From Runella sp. SP2 (GTDB lineage: Bacteria; Bacteroidota; Bacteroidia; Cytophagales; Spirosomataceae), in contig NZ_CP031030.1 in assembly GCF_003711225.1 (NCBI RefSeq), forward strand, positions 310,001 through 374,000: a stretch of 64,000 bases of DNA, given 5' to 3'. This document shows positions 51,677-60,349 of the stretch, one piece after another (position 1 is the first letter of the stretch; each line of letters starts with the position of its first letter). The notes under the pieces are model-generated. The model was not told the origin of the DNA, searched no databases, and was given only the letters and a program-made list of their open reading frames with translations. The position numbers and the translations under genes were made by a program.

Positions 51677-54600
51677 ATGCGTTTTAAAAAACAGTCAAAA
51701 TTGCAACTTTCGGCGGCAATCGGGACGGCTTGTTTGGTGGTGTCGTGTATGAAAACACCACGTACGAGCCAGCCCGTTGTCATCAAAGAAGACCCTACCA
51801 AGGCCATTGCCAGAGCCAAAGAAATCCGTGAAAAAACGCCTGTTAAGCTCGCTGATGGCCTGCAAATGACGCTTTGGGCGTCTGATTCACTTGCTCCCGA
51901 CCCCGTGGCGATGGCTATCGACGACCAAGGGCGGGTCTATATCAACCGTACTAATCGCCAAAAAAATTCGGAATTTGACATTCGCGGCCACCGTGATTGG
52001 ATGACGGAGTCAATCGGGCTTCAAACGGTAGAAGACCGTCGGGCGTTTTTGCGCAAAACATTTTCTCCCGAGAAAAGTAAAGCCAACGAGTGGCTCGCTG
52101 ATCTCAACGAAGATGGCATACACGATTGGAAAGACTTGGCCGTTGAAAAAGACGAAATCTGGCGGTTGGAAGATACTAACAACGATGGTATCGCCGACGT
52201 TTCGCTTCGGGTGGTGGAAGACTTTTTCGAGGAAGTTACCGACGTAGCGGGTGGTATGCTGGTGCGTGCGGGCGAAATTTTTGTGGGAATTGCCCCCGAC
52301 CTATGGCGTTTGAAAGATACTAATGGCGATGGTATCATGGATAAAAAGACATCCATCAGCCATGGATACGGCGTACACATTGGGTTTGGCGGACACGGAA
52401 TGTCGGGTGTAACTGAAGGGCCTGATGGACGTATTTATTGGAACATTGGAGACATTGGGGCGAATATCACTGCGCCCGACGGCAAAAAATGGGAAAACCC
52501 CAATTCAGGAATTATCGCTCGTTCTAATCCTGACGGCTCTGATTTTGAGATTTTTGCCTCAGGACTTCGTAACACCCACGAGTTTGTTTTTGATGAATAC
52601 GGCAACCTTATTTCGTCCGATAACGACGGTGACCACCCAGGCGAAAGCGAGCGTTTGGTGCACGTGGTACAAGGACACGATGCAGGTTGGCGTTCTAATT
52701 GGCAGTATGGAAAATACACCGATCCGCGCAACAATAAGTATAATGTGTGGATGAACGAGAAATTGTTCAAACCACGTTGGGAGGGGCAAGCGGCCTATAT
52801 TTTGCCCCCAATCATGAACTACCACAACGGCCCAACGGGGATGGAGTACAACCCAGGTACGGCGCTAGGGTCGGAGTGGAAGAACAAGTTTTTCTTGGTA
52901 GAGTTTGTCGGAACGCCCTCACGGTCACACATTTGGTCCTTTGGGTTGAAACCAAAAGGAGCAACGTTTGACCTTGATGGAGAAAAAGACATTGTGAGCG
53001 GGATTTTACCAACAGGCATCAAATTTGGTCCCGACGGGGCCTTGTACGTCGCCGACTGGATTAATGGTTGGGACACCAAAAACTACGGTCGCGTCTGGAA
53101 ATTGGACGTTACCAAAGATAAAAATGACCTAGCGGCCGTACGCGAAGAAACCAAGCGGATGATTCAGTTGAGTTACCCTGCGCAAACCGAAGAAAAACTG
53201 TATTCGCTGCTTTCGTACGGAGATATGCGGGTTCGTCAAAAAGCGCAATTTGAATTGGTAAATCGTGGCAAAAAAGGACTTCCGCAGTTGATAAAAGCAG
53301 CCGAACAAACGCAAAGCCAATTGGCGCGTATTCACGGAATTTGGGGAATTGGTCAGTTGACGCGCATCGACCAAGCCAATGCTTCAACGTTGATGTCGTT
53401 GTTGAACGATAAAGATACCGAAATCGTCGCCCAAGCCGCCAAAATGCTCGGAGATGCACGCATCGCAAACGCAGGAAGTGCGTTGGTACCGTTGTTGAAA
53501 AATACCAACCCGCGCGTTCGTTTTTACGCTGCTGAGGCGTTGGGACGCATTGCTTATGCAGATGCCGTAACACCGTTGATTGAAATGATTGGTGCCAACA
53601 ACGATGAAGACCTTTACCTTCGTCATGCGGGTGTTTTGGCTTTGTCGCGCATTGGAAAAGTAGAACCAATGGTAGCCTTGGCTAACAACCCAAGCAAAGC
53701 ATTGCGGACAGCGGCAGTGGTGGTATTGAGACGTTTACGCAATGGAAATGTAGCCGTTTTCTTGAACGACAAAGACGAATACATCGTAGCCGAAGCAGCC
53801 CGTGCCATCAACGACGACCTGTCGATTGTGGGAGCGTTGCCAGCATTGGCGGCTACTTTAAAAGAAACCCGCTTTACGTCGGAGGTGATTGTACGCCGTG
53901 CCATCAACGCGGCATTGCGCGTGGGCGGCGATAAAGAACTCCAATTGTTGCTTGATTTTGCCCGTCGCACCGACCTCAAAGAAGACATAAAAGCAGAAGC
54001 ATTAGCCGCGCTCGGAACGTGGGCAAATCCGTCGTACACCGACCGCGTGGATGGTCGTTACCGTGGTAAAATTGAGCGTGACCCTGCGGCAGTAAAAGCC
54101 AAAGTGTTGCCCTTCATTAATGAATTTTTAAAAGAGAAAAATGCCGAACCTCTGGCGGCGATTGTGGGCTTGATTGCGGATGTAAAAATCACCGAAGCCA
54201 ACGAACAATTGGTGTCGATTTTTGATGCCAGTGAAAGCCCTCGGGTAAAAAGTGCTATTTTGACTGCCCTCAACCAGCTCGGATATGCGCAAATTGATGC
54301 CATTGTTAAGAAAGGAATGGACGACAAAGAAGAAAGTGTGCGCACGGTGGCGTTGGGTCTATTGAACAATAACAACGTTACTAAAGCAAGTTTACCTTTG
54401 ATTGTCAATTCGATTTTTACCAAAGGCACAACGCGGGAGCAACAAAAAATGCTCGAAGTACTAGGGAAAATGGAAGCTGATAAAACACAGGTAATCTTGA
54501 GCGACTTGATTGATCAGCTGAAGGCTAAAAAACTATCGCCAAACTTGTCGTTGGAGCTGAAAGAAGCGGTAGAAGCCTCGGGGGTAGCTTCATTAAAGGA

Positions 54601-55081
54601 AAAAATGGCGACAGTAAAACCAGGCGCTTCGACGATGGATGAATATGCGGAATCACTTTTTGGCGGAAATCGCTTTTCAGGTCGCAACATATTTAACAAT
54701 AACTCGGCTGCGCAATGCGTGCGTTGCCACGCCGTTGGCGGTACGGGCGGAGCCGTTGGGCCTTCGTTGACGCACATTGGTGATGTTCTCACGCGCGAAC
54801 AATTGTTACAAGCGTTAGTAGAACCAAGTGCGCGTTTGGCACCAGGCTTTGGTATGGTATCGCTCACTTTGAAAGACGGTCAAGTGGTGAACGGAACGTT
54901 GGCCAAAGAAACGGCGGAAGAGCTGACCATCACAACTTCCGACGCTGAGCCGTTGGTGATTCCTGTGGCACGCATCGGCAAACGTGAAAATATGCCATCG
55001 GGGATGCCGCCGATGGGAAGCATTTTGTCAAAACGCGAAATCCGCGATTTGGTAGAGTATTTGGTGAATTTGAAAAAGTAG
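51677..55081 (+). CDS. Large lipoprotein: PVC-type dehydrogenase propeller, HEAT repeats and CxxCH cytochrome c domain
   Basis: 1134 residues with lipobox VVSC near residue 24. The N-terminal half (about 50-480) is a beta-propeller-like membrane-bound dehydrogenase domain (LADGLQMTLWASDSLAPDPV, FASGLRNTHEFVFDEYGNL, GIKFGPDGALYVADWINGWD). HEAT repeats occupy about 500-930 (ARIANAGSALVPLLKNTNPR, VRFYAAEALGRIAYADAVTP). The C-terminus is a haem-binding domain with CVRCHAVGG (CxxCH, about residue 1014). It probably passes electrons from oxidation of a small organic substrate on the cell surface. An extra copy of its last 147 bp is found 4 kb downstream. Confidence 0.9.
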   Translation: MRFKKQSKLQLSAAIGTACLVVSCMKTPRTSQPVVIKEDPTKAIARAKEIREKTPVKLADGLQMTLWASDSLAPDPVAMAIDDQGRVYINRTNRQKNSEFDIRGHRDWMTESIGLQTVEDRRAFLRKTFSPEKSKANEWLADLNEDGIHDWKDLAVEKDEIWRLEDTNNDGIADVSLRVVEDFFEEVTDVAGGMLVRAGEIFVGIAPDLWRLKDTNGDGIMDKKTSISHGYGVHIGFGGHGMSGVTEGPDGRIYWNIGDIGANITAPDGKKWENPNSGIIARSNPDGSDFEIFASGLRNTHEFVFDEYGNLISSDNDGDHPGESERLVHVVQGHDAGWRSNWQYGKYTDPRNNKYNVWMNEKLFKPRWEGQAAYILPPIMNYHNGPTGMEYNPGTALGSEWKNKFFLVEFVGTPSRSHIWSFGLKPKGATFDLDGEKDIVSGILPTGIKFGPDGALYVADWINGWDTKNYGRVWKLDVTKDKNDLAAVREETKRMIQLSYPAQTEEKLYSLLSYGDMRVRQKAQFELVNRGKKGLPQLIKAAEQTQSQLARIHGIWGIGQLTRIDQANASTLMSLLNDKDTEIVAQAAKMLGDARIANAGSALVPLLKNTNPRVRFYAAEALGRIAYADAVTPLIEMIGANNDEDLYLRHAGVLALSRIGKVEPMVALANNPSKALRTAAVVVLRRLRNGNVAVFLNDKDEYIVAEAARAINDDLSIVGALPALAATLKETRFTSEVIVRRAINAALRVGGDKELQLLLDFARRTDLKEDIKAEALAALGTWANPSYTDRVDGRYRGKIERDPAAVKAKVLPFINEFLKEKNAEPLAAIVGLIADVKITEANEQLVSIFDASESPRVKSAILTALNQLGYAQIDAIVKKGMDDKEESVRTVALGLLNNNNVTKASLPLIVNSIFTKGTTREQQKMLEVLGKMEADKTQVILSDLIDQLKAKKLSPNLSLELKEAVEASGVASLKEKMATVKPGASTMDEYAESLFGGNRFSGRNIFNNNSAAQCVRCHAVGGTGGAVGPSLTHIGDVLTREQLLQALVEPSARLAPGFGMVSLTLKDGQVVNGTLAKETAEELTITTSDAEPLVIPVARIGKRENMPSGMPPMGSILSKREIRDLVEYLVNLKK

Positions 55082-55084
55082 GAG
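54938..55084 (+). repeat. Direct repeat copy 1: intact 3' end of the cytochrome gene (left island boundary)
   Basis: These 147 bp encode the last 47 residues of the cytochrome lipoprotein, its stop and 4 more bases. They match 58988-59134 with 9 differences and no indels, mostly at third codon positions, leaving one amino-acid change (Pro in copy 1, Leu in copy 2). Confidence 0.9.
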
Positions 55085-55110
55085 AAACCTATTCCCAGCA
55101 CCATTTATTC

Positions 55111-55149
55111 AAAAAACGCCACGAAGCTCAGGTTTTGTGGCGTTTTTTT
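55111..55149 (+). terminator. Rho-independent terminator after the cytochrome gene
   Basis: The 12-bp stem AAAAAACGCCAC / GTGGCGTTTTTT has a 14-nt loop and continues into T. It isolates the island operon from read-through. Confidence 0.85.
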
Positions 55150-55193
55150 ACATTATTTTATATTGAATCATCCAACCTAAGAGCTTGTTTGTA

Positions 55194-55201
55194 TATATTT
55201 G
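55194..55201 (+). promoter_or_regulatory. -7 box (TATATTTG) for the island operon
   Basis: TATATTTG matches the consensus and ends 29 nt before the first island gene. No -33 element at the usual spacing. Confidence 0.45.
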
Positions 55202-55230
55202 TTCGTTCGACACCCTTCCGCCTTTGAATT

Positions 55231-56334
55231 ATGGTTAATACAATAAAATTTAAGAATTATAAAGTCTTCAAGAGTTGGCAGACCCTTATAATCAAACCTA
55301 TGACTGTTTTAATAGGAAAAAACAGTTCAGGAAAAAGTGCTATTTTGAAGTTGCCAACATTAATACAAGGTTCTTTATCAGGTGATTTTCCTGAACCATT
55401 ACGATGGAAAAGCGATGGTGTAGAACTTGGTGGTGAGTTTAAAGATTTGATTTATGGTAGAAACCCGTTAGGGCAACTAGAATTTAATTTGAAGAGTGGC
55501 GAAGATGAATTAGAGGTAGTCGTTAGTCATTTTGAGGGTATTCCTAAAATTTTCTTCTGGAAATACAATGATAAGGAAATAATAGAACCTTCTGAAGAAG
55601 ATTTTAATGGTTTTATTTATAAGCGAAACTTTCTTAATAATCTATCACTAACTACAGAATACATTTCTTCATTACGATTGGGGTTGGAACGCTATTTTGA
55701 CAAATCAACTCAAAAATTTAATAGGGTTGGCTTATTTGGTGAACATGTTTATCAAATTTTGATAGATGATGCTTTAACGACACCCCAAAGCCTTGTAAAA
55801 CAGGTTTCTGAATTTTATAAACTCAATTTTGAAGGTTGGGGCTTGACAATAAACAAAGATACACCTCCTTATACTATTCGTTTAGAAAATGAAGACTTAC
55901 GAATCAATATCAAGGATGTTGGTTTAGGTATGGTTCATGCCTTACCACTGGTTGCACGAGCTTGCATGGATGCCGAGAATGAAATATTGATTTGTATCGA
56001 AGAACCAGAATTACATTTGCACCCTGCGGCTCATGGGAATTTGGCAGAACTCTTTGTTAAATCACTTAAGGATAATAATAAAAAATATTTTATAGAGACT
56101 CATTCTCAAAACTTTATTCTCCGCTTAAGAGCATTGGTAGCAGAGGGTAAACTAAACAGTGAAGATTTAGCGATTTATTATGTTGATTATGATGAAGAAC
56201 GTAACGAAAGTAATTTGTTACCTGTTACCGTAGATAAACAAGGTGAAGTTGATTACTGGCCTGAAAATATTTTTAGTGAAAGTTTATACGAAACTATCAG
56301 AATCAGAAAAGCTCAAAAATTACAAGCCTTATGA
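55231..56334 (+). CDS. ABC/AAA15-like ATPase with DUF3696-type C-terminus (island gene 1)
   Basis: 367 residues. Walker A is GKNSSGKS (residues 29-36), followed by a lid rich in FPEPLRW. A signature-like loop DVGLGMVHALPL lies at 229-240, Walker B ILICIEEPELHLHP at 252-265 and the switch His in THSQNF at 290-295. The order and the EEPExHLHP motif place it with SMC/RecF/OLD-like ATPases. The tail LPVTVDKQGEVDYWPENIF looks like the DUF3696 end. It has no nuclease domain of its own. The next gene overlaps its stop by 4 bp and encodes a TOPRIM-like protein, so the pair looks like a split OLD-type system. Phage-defence function is inference. Confidence 0.85.
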   Translation: MVNTIKFKNYKVFKSWQTLIIKPMTVLIGKNSSGKSAILKLPTLIQGSLSGDFPEPLRWKSDGVELGGEFKDLIYGRNPLGQLEFNLKSGEDELEVVVSHFEGIPKIFFWKYNDKEIIEPSEEDFNGFIYKRNFLNNLSLTTEYISSLRLGLERYFDKSTQKFNRVGLFGEHVYQILIDDALTTPQSLVKQVSEFYKLNFEGWGLTINKDTPPYTIRLENEDLRINIKDVGLGMVHALPLVARACMDAENEILICIEEPELHLHPAAHGNLAELFVKSLKDNNKKYFIETHSQNFILRLRALVAEGKLNSEDLAIYYVDYDEERNESNLLPVTVDKQGEVDYWPENIFSESLYETIRIRKAQKLQAL

Positions 56335-57344
56335 TTTTTACTATCTCAAAGGATGTTTTTGAAGATAATTCTGACTCCAATATTAGAGAACTATACAAAA
56401 TTTGGTTACAAGTTGATGAACGTCACAGAATGTATATTTATGACGAAATAGAGTCTTTATTAAACTGTGAATGGTTTAAATCATTACCAAAGCCTTTTCA
56501 AGATGAAATAAAAGAACATATAGCTTGGTCAGGATTGAATCCCCAACCTACATCTTTGTTGAAAATTTCTAATGAGTCCAGTGGCAATTTTTCCACTATG
56601 GAAGCATATGAAATATTGTCTACACCTTTAACATTAATTCTTGAAAATGCAGAAAATGATGCTTATTTCATTCGTGCGTTACTAAATAACTTTAAAAAGA
56701 AAGGGAGAAAGATAGAGCAGCATCTGAATAATGGATGGTTGAAATTTGGAATGGGAGCAGGTAGCACAATTCCAAACTTAATAAGGTCTGAAAAACGTAG
56801 ATTTGACGAAAATAAAGATAGCTTTCCCAAAAATAGCCATTCTTATTTAAGATATTTTGCACTGATAGATAGTGATAAATTGCATCCTGACCAACCATTA
56901 AAAGATGAGAAACAAAACCTTGTTCAATTTCTCGAAGAGAACGAGATTCCGTTCCATATCTTAGCTAAAAGAGAAATGGAAAACTATTTGCCGGATGCAG
57001 TATTTGAAGAGATTTCGCATAACGAAGATTACATACGATGCTATTTAAGCTTAAGTGATGTGCAAAAAGATTTTTTTGATATTGGCAGTGGTTTTCCAAA
57101 TAAACGATTTGAACAACTCCTTCCTGAAATAAAAGATTTGTATGGAGGTATTTCTGCTACCAGTAAAGATATTTTTAGAAATAGGGAATTAGAAATAAAA
57201 GATAAAAATGGTAAAAAACTAAGCGTTAAAACGGAACTGCCAAAGCTATTTTTAAGCCAGAATGTAACTCAAGAAGGATTACAAAATAGAGCAGGGTCAG
57301 ATGAACTTCAAAAAATTCTTGACAAAATAAGTGAATTACTATGA
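56331..57344 (+). CDS. Putative TOPRIM-like nuclease (DUF4435/OLD-like) (island gene 2)
   Basis: 337 residues; I do not recognise the whole protein. A TOPRIM-like pattern is visible: Glu105 in TLILENAENDAYFIRALL, then an acidic pair D180-x-D182 in RYFALIDSDK, then AKREMENYLPDAVF (212-225), the K-x-x-ENY element typical of DUF4435/OLD TOPRIM proteins. The N-terminal 95 residues have no clear match. It sits between the ATPase and the DUF262 gene with ATGA overlaps on both sides. In PARIS, an AAA15 ATPase is likewise paired with a DUF4435 TOPRIM nuclease. Nuclease activity is a prediction. Confidence 0.65.
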   Translation: MIFTISKDVFEDNSDSNIRELYKIWLQVDERHRMYIYDEIESLLNCEWFKSLPKPFQDEIKEHIAWSGLNPQPTSLLKISNESSGNFSTMEAYEILSTPLTLILENAENDAYFIRALLNNFKKKGRKIEQHLNNGWLKFGMGAGSTIPNLIRSEKRRFDENKDSFPKNSHSYLRYFALIDSDKLHPDQPLKDEKQNLVQFLEENEIPFHILAKREMENYLPDAVFEEISHNEDYIRCYLSLSDVQKDFFDIGSGFPNKRFEQLLPEIKDLYGGISATSKDIFRNRELEIKDKNGKKLSVKTELPKLFLSQNVTQEGLQNRAGSDELQKILDKISELL

Positions 57345-58978
57345 GTAGTAAGCTAAAAATAGAACCCAGAGTACGTCGCCTAAAAGACTATATAGAAGAT
57401 TTAGAAAAAGGTCTGCTACAAATTCCTCCCTTCCAACGAGATAAAGCATGGGACAACAATAAACGAAAAGACTTGTTTGATAGCCTAAAAAATGGTTATC
57501 CGATTGGTTCTTTGCTACTTTGGAAACCAGAAGAAGATAATATTTTTGAAAGAAGTATGGAAAAAGTGGGTCCTTACACAACCCCTTTAACTGGGAATAG
57601 AGAGTTTTATTACATATTAGATGGATTTCAAAGATTATCTACTTTGTTTGGATGCCTTTTGGATAAAAATAAAACAAAACTAGAAATAGATGAAGAAGAA
57701 TGGAAAAAAGAGTTTTTTATCTGCTATGATTTAAAAGAAGAAGAGTTTTTTATCCCGAGAACAAGAGATTTAGAATCTTACCAAGTTCCAATATACGAAC
57801 TTATCGATACAAAAGCAGCTTTCCTCCGAGAGCGGGAATTAAGGACAAGGTTTGAGGAAGAACAGGTAGAATCATATATGGATAGATACAGGAATCTGGG
57901 GTCTATTTTCATTGATTATTCTCTTCCTTCAGTACAAATTAATGGGGGAGGTATTGAAGATGCCGTTGAAATATTCTCAAGAGTAAACTCCAAAGGGTCT
58001 ATTATTTCACCAGATTGGATGGTTTCAGCTCTTTCCTACAATAAAGATAAAAGAGGTTTTAGATTGGGGAGTGCTATAGATATGCTAGTAGAAGAATTAA
58101 AAGTTTACAACTTTGACAATATCAAACGTGAAGTTATCTTTCAGTGTATTATAAATTCGTTTGGGAAAGCCCATTTTGACCAAATGAACCAAAAAAATAC
58201 TAGTAAAATTGAGAAGCTAGTTAAAAGAGCTGATTTTGTAGAAGTTACAAAAAAAACTATTGAAAGCATAAAAAAAGCAGTTCATTTTTTATTTGAAAAT
58301 TTATTAGTATTAGATAGTAAACTATTGCCTTATGGAAATCACTTGATTTTTATCACTGATTTTTTCAACCAAGTGGAAAATCCAAGTAAGGTACATCTTG
58401 AAAAATTAAAACAGTGGTTTTGGATTACGACTTATGCCAATTACTTCACTATTTATTCATTGAGTAAGCAACGGGCGGCATACCTTCAATTTCAAGACTT
58501 TCTAAAAGACGAAGAACAAGATCCTGTTTTCAATGACAGACCTGATACTGCATTTTCTGTGTTTGAATTTCCCCCCAAAATCTTTTTCGGTAGTGTACGA
58601 GCTAAAGCATTGGTGCTCTTTTTGCTAAATTACTCGAATGATTTTAAGATAATCGAAACATCTAAGGTTGAAGGTCTAAATATGAATTATTTATTCGTTG
58701 ATATAAAGGATGAAAAAGGAAATTTATTACCAGAAGGGGTTTTACCTACGATTAATCTTTTGACAGAGCAATTTCCTAAATCAAAAGATATGTCTTTCAT
58801 GCTTGAAGAATATAATTCAAAGTACGAAAACTATTTTTTAACAAGCGAAATGAGGGAAATATTCAATACCTACCATAAAGATATATCACAAAGAAAAATT
58901 TTAGACATTAGAAAAGGCTTAATAGTGGAGAATGAGAAGGCTTTTGTTGAAGCATTGGGGTTGAAATATGCAGTATAA
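57341..58978 (+). CDS. DUF262-domain protein (GmrS/ParB-like fold) (island gene 3)
   Basis: 545 residues. The DUF262 motifs are clear: LQIPPFQRDKAW (about 27-37), FDSLKNGYPIGSLLLW (46-61), ILDGFQRLSTLF (92-103) and VEIFSRVNSKGSIIS (about 207-221). In GmrSD and related systems this domain binds nucleotides or DNA and acts in restriction. The C-terminal half has no visible HNH/DUF1524 motif (no H-x-x-P element), so this is the DUF262 part alone or with an unrecognised effector domain. It overlaps gene 2 by 4 bp and ends 9 bp before the second direct repeat, at the right edge of the island. Confidence 0.88.
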   Translation: MSSKLKIEPRVRRLKDYIEDLEKGLLQIPPFQRDKAWDNNKRKDLFDSLKNGYPIGSLLLWKPEEDNIFERSMEKVGPYTTPLTGNREFYYILDGFQRLSTLFGCLLDKNKTKLEIDEEEWKKEFFICYDLKEEEFFIPRTRDLESYQVPIYELIDTKAAFLRERELRTRFEEEQVESYMDRYRNLGSIFIDYSLPSVQINGGGIEDAVEIFSRVNSKGSIISPDWMVSALSYNKDKRGFRLGSAIDMLVEELKVYNFDNIKREVIFQCIINSFGKAHFDQMNQKNTSKIEKLVKRADFVEVTKKTIESIKKAVHFLFENLLVLDSKLLPYGNHLIFITDFFNQVENPSKVHLEKLKQWFWITTYANYFTIYSLSKQRAAYLQFQDFLKDEEQDPVFNDRPDTAFSVFEFPPKIFFGSVRAKALVLFLLNYSNDFKIIETSKVEGLNMNYLFVDIKDEKGNLLPEGVLPTINLLTEQFPKSKDMSFMLEEYNSKYENYFLTSEMREIFNTYHKDISQRKILDIRKGLIVENEKAFVEALGLKYAV

Positions 58979-58987
58979 CCCTAAACC

Positions 58988-59134
58988 TCCGACGCTGAGC
59001 CGTTGGTGATTCCTGTGGCACGCATCGGCAAGCGCGAAAACATGCCGTCGGGAATGCTACCAATGGGAAGCATTTTGTCAAAACGCGAAATCCGCGATTT
59101 GGTAGAGTATTTGGTGAATTTGAAAAAATAGGAG
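58988..59134 (+). repeat. Direct repeat copy 2: orphan 3' end of the cytochrome gene (right island boundary)
   Basis: It reproduces the last 47 codons and stop of the gene ending at 55081, 4050 bp further on, without any gene body before it. The synonymous bias of its 9 differences indicates that both copies evolved as functional gene ends before being joined here. It is followed after 4 bp by a REP hairpin, which suggests this copy marks the ancestral position of the gene end. Confidence 0.9.
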
Positions 59135-59138
59135 TACT

Positions 59139-59172
59139 ACCTTCCCGAAAGTTTTGAAACTTTCGGGAAGGT
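59139..59172. repeat. REP hairpin upstream of the RAYT gene (1)
   Basis: A perfect 16-bp stem ACCTTCCCGAAAGTTT / AAACTTTCGGGAAGGT with a 2-nt loop. The core CTTCCCGAAAG is shared with all hairpins around the RAYT gene and with 38571-38603. Confidence 0.85.
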
Positions 59173-59199
59173 CCTGATAAAACTTTTCGACAATTTTTC

Positions 59200-59232
59200 A
59201 ACTTCCCGAAAGCTCTAAGCTTTCGGGAAGTT
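59200..59232. repeat. REP hairpin upstream of the RAYT gene (2)
   Basis: A 15-bp stem AACTTCCCGAAAGCT / AGCTTTCGGGAAGTT with loop CTA, followed by T residues. It is the second unit of an upstream pair, about 60 bp after the first. Confidence 0.85.
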
Positions 59233-59317
59233 TTTGTTTAAGGCTCAGCAGAAACTTTAGCGATGATGTAAAGTCTAATCGTAGGTGAATTATTGTTGAC
59301 CCTAAAGGAGTTGTAAA

Positions 59318-59943
59318 ATGAAAAATTACGAAATTCCACTTGTTCCTGGTACCTGCTATCATATCTTTAATCACGCCAATGGCCGAGATAATTTGTTTGC
59401 AAACAGAGGCAATTATCAGTTTTTTCTACAACGTTATGCCTTTTTCATGAATCCAATTCTGGATACCTATGCGTATTGCCTAATCACTTGCATCTTTTAG
59501 TACGAATTAAGGAAGAACATGAGTTAAAAATAGCATGGGGAGTGAAAAATACCCCGTACAATTCAGTGACTAAAGAAGTGAACTGGCCTGCTTTTATAAG
59601 TCGAGCGTTTGGTAATCTTTACAGTTCATACTCTCAAGCGTTTAATCGCCAGCAAAACAGAATGGGCAGTTTATTTATGCCAAATTTCAAGCGACGAGAG
59701 GTTGACAATGAAGACTATTTGGTACAATTGATTCATTATATTCATGCTAATCCCATTCATCATGGTTTTGTCAACTCCATGGATAGGTGGGAGTTTTCTT
59801 CTTACCATGCGCTGAAAAGTGTGAAACCGACTAACCTAAAACGAGACGAAGTGTTGGAATACTTTGGGGGAATCAATGAGTTTGTTCAGTTTCATGCCCA
59901 AATGCCGATTTCAAAAAAATGCTTAGACGAGGGGGAGTTTTAG
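59318..59943 (+). pseudogene. REP-associated tyrosine transposase (RAYT, Y1_Tnp), frameshifted
   Basis: The frame opens at ATG 59318 (MKNYEIPLVPGTCYHIFNHA) and stops at 59500. The rest of the protein is in another frame from about 59476 to 59943 and contains PNHLHLLV, SLFMPNFKRREVDNEDYLVQ and YIHANPIHH with the expected catalytic Tyr. The normal family sequence YCLMPNHLHLLV would be restored by a second TGCCTAA unit at the junction, so a 7-bp deletion between short direct repeats is the likely lesion. It falls beside the HUH metal motif (HLH). Flanking REP hairpins on both sides identify this as the element's cognate transposase. Confidence 0.85.
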
Positions 59944-60256
59944 CTTATAACTGCACCTTCCCGAAAGTCTAAACCTTCCCGAAAGTTCTGAAACTTTCGG
60001 GAAGGTTGCCAAGTTTCATGACCAAATGTCGATTTCAAAAAAATATCTAGACGAGGGGGAGTTTTAGCTTATAACTGCATCTTCCCGAAAGTCTATACCT
60101 TCCCGAAAGTTCTAAAACTTTCGGGAAGGTTGCCAAGTTTCATGCCCAAATGTCGATTTCAAAAAAATGCTTAGACGAGGGGGAGTTTTAGCTTAGAACT
60201 GTACCTTCCCGAAAGTCTGCACCTTCCCGAAAGTTCTGAAACTTTCGGGAAGGTTT
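59888..60256 (+). repeat. Three tandem 124-bp units: RAYT 3' end plus REP hairpins
   Basis: Units start at 59888, 60012 and 60136. Each contains the end of the transposase gene (coding ISKKCLDEGEF and its stop), a half REP and a full hairpin CCTTCCCGAAAG...CTTTCGGGAAGG. The unit is repeated exactly at 124-bp intervals with a few substitutions. This fills most of the 406-bp gap before the TrpB gene. No other gene is visible there. Confidence 0.9.
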
Positions 60257-60349
60257 TTGTAAAACTTTTCGACAAAGGTCATTGCAGGTCGGGAAAATCC
60301 TTTTTAAGTTTAAAGGTTAATATTCCTAATCACGTTAATTCCTTAAATC

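Larger units (their letters stand above)
55085..58987 (+). mobile_element. AT-rich genomic island inserted at the cytochrome gene 3' end; carries a three-gene operon
   Basis: About 3.9 kb lie between the two 147-bp repeats. Base composition is visibly more AT-rich than that of the flanking genes. The content is a terminator, one promoter-like box and three overlapping genes (ATPase, TOPRIM-like, DUF262). No integrase, transposase or tRNA is present, so the mobilising enzyme must have acted in trans or been lost. Acquisition by site-specific or homologous integration is inference from the duplicated gene end. Confidence 0.7.

Noticed and set aside
53109-53669. Minus-strand open frame of 186 codons inside the cytochrome/HEAT gene
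   Set aside because: Antisense to HEAT-repeat coding sequence; no motif and no start context.
55231-56334. Full-length OLD/GajA nuclease
   Set aside because: The protein ends soon after the ATPase core and lacks an internal TOPRIM domain; the TOPRIM-like residues are in the next gene.
59888-60256. CRISPR-like array
   Set aside because: The 124-bp units are contiguous tandem copies of a transposase gene end plus hairpins; there are no short repeats with unique spacers and no cas genes.
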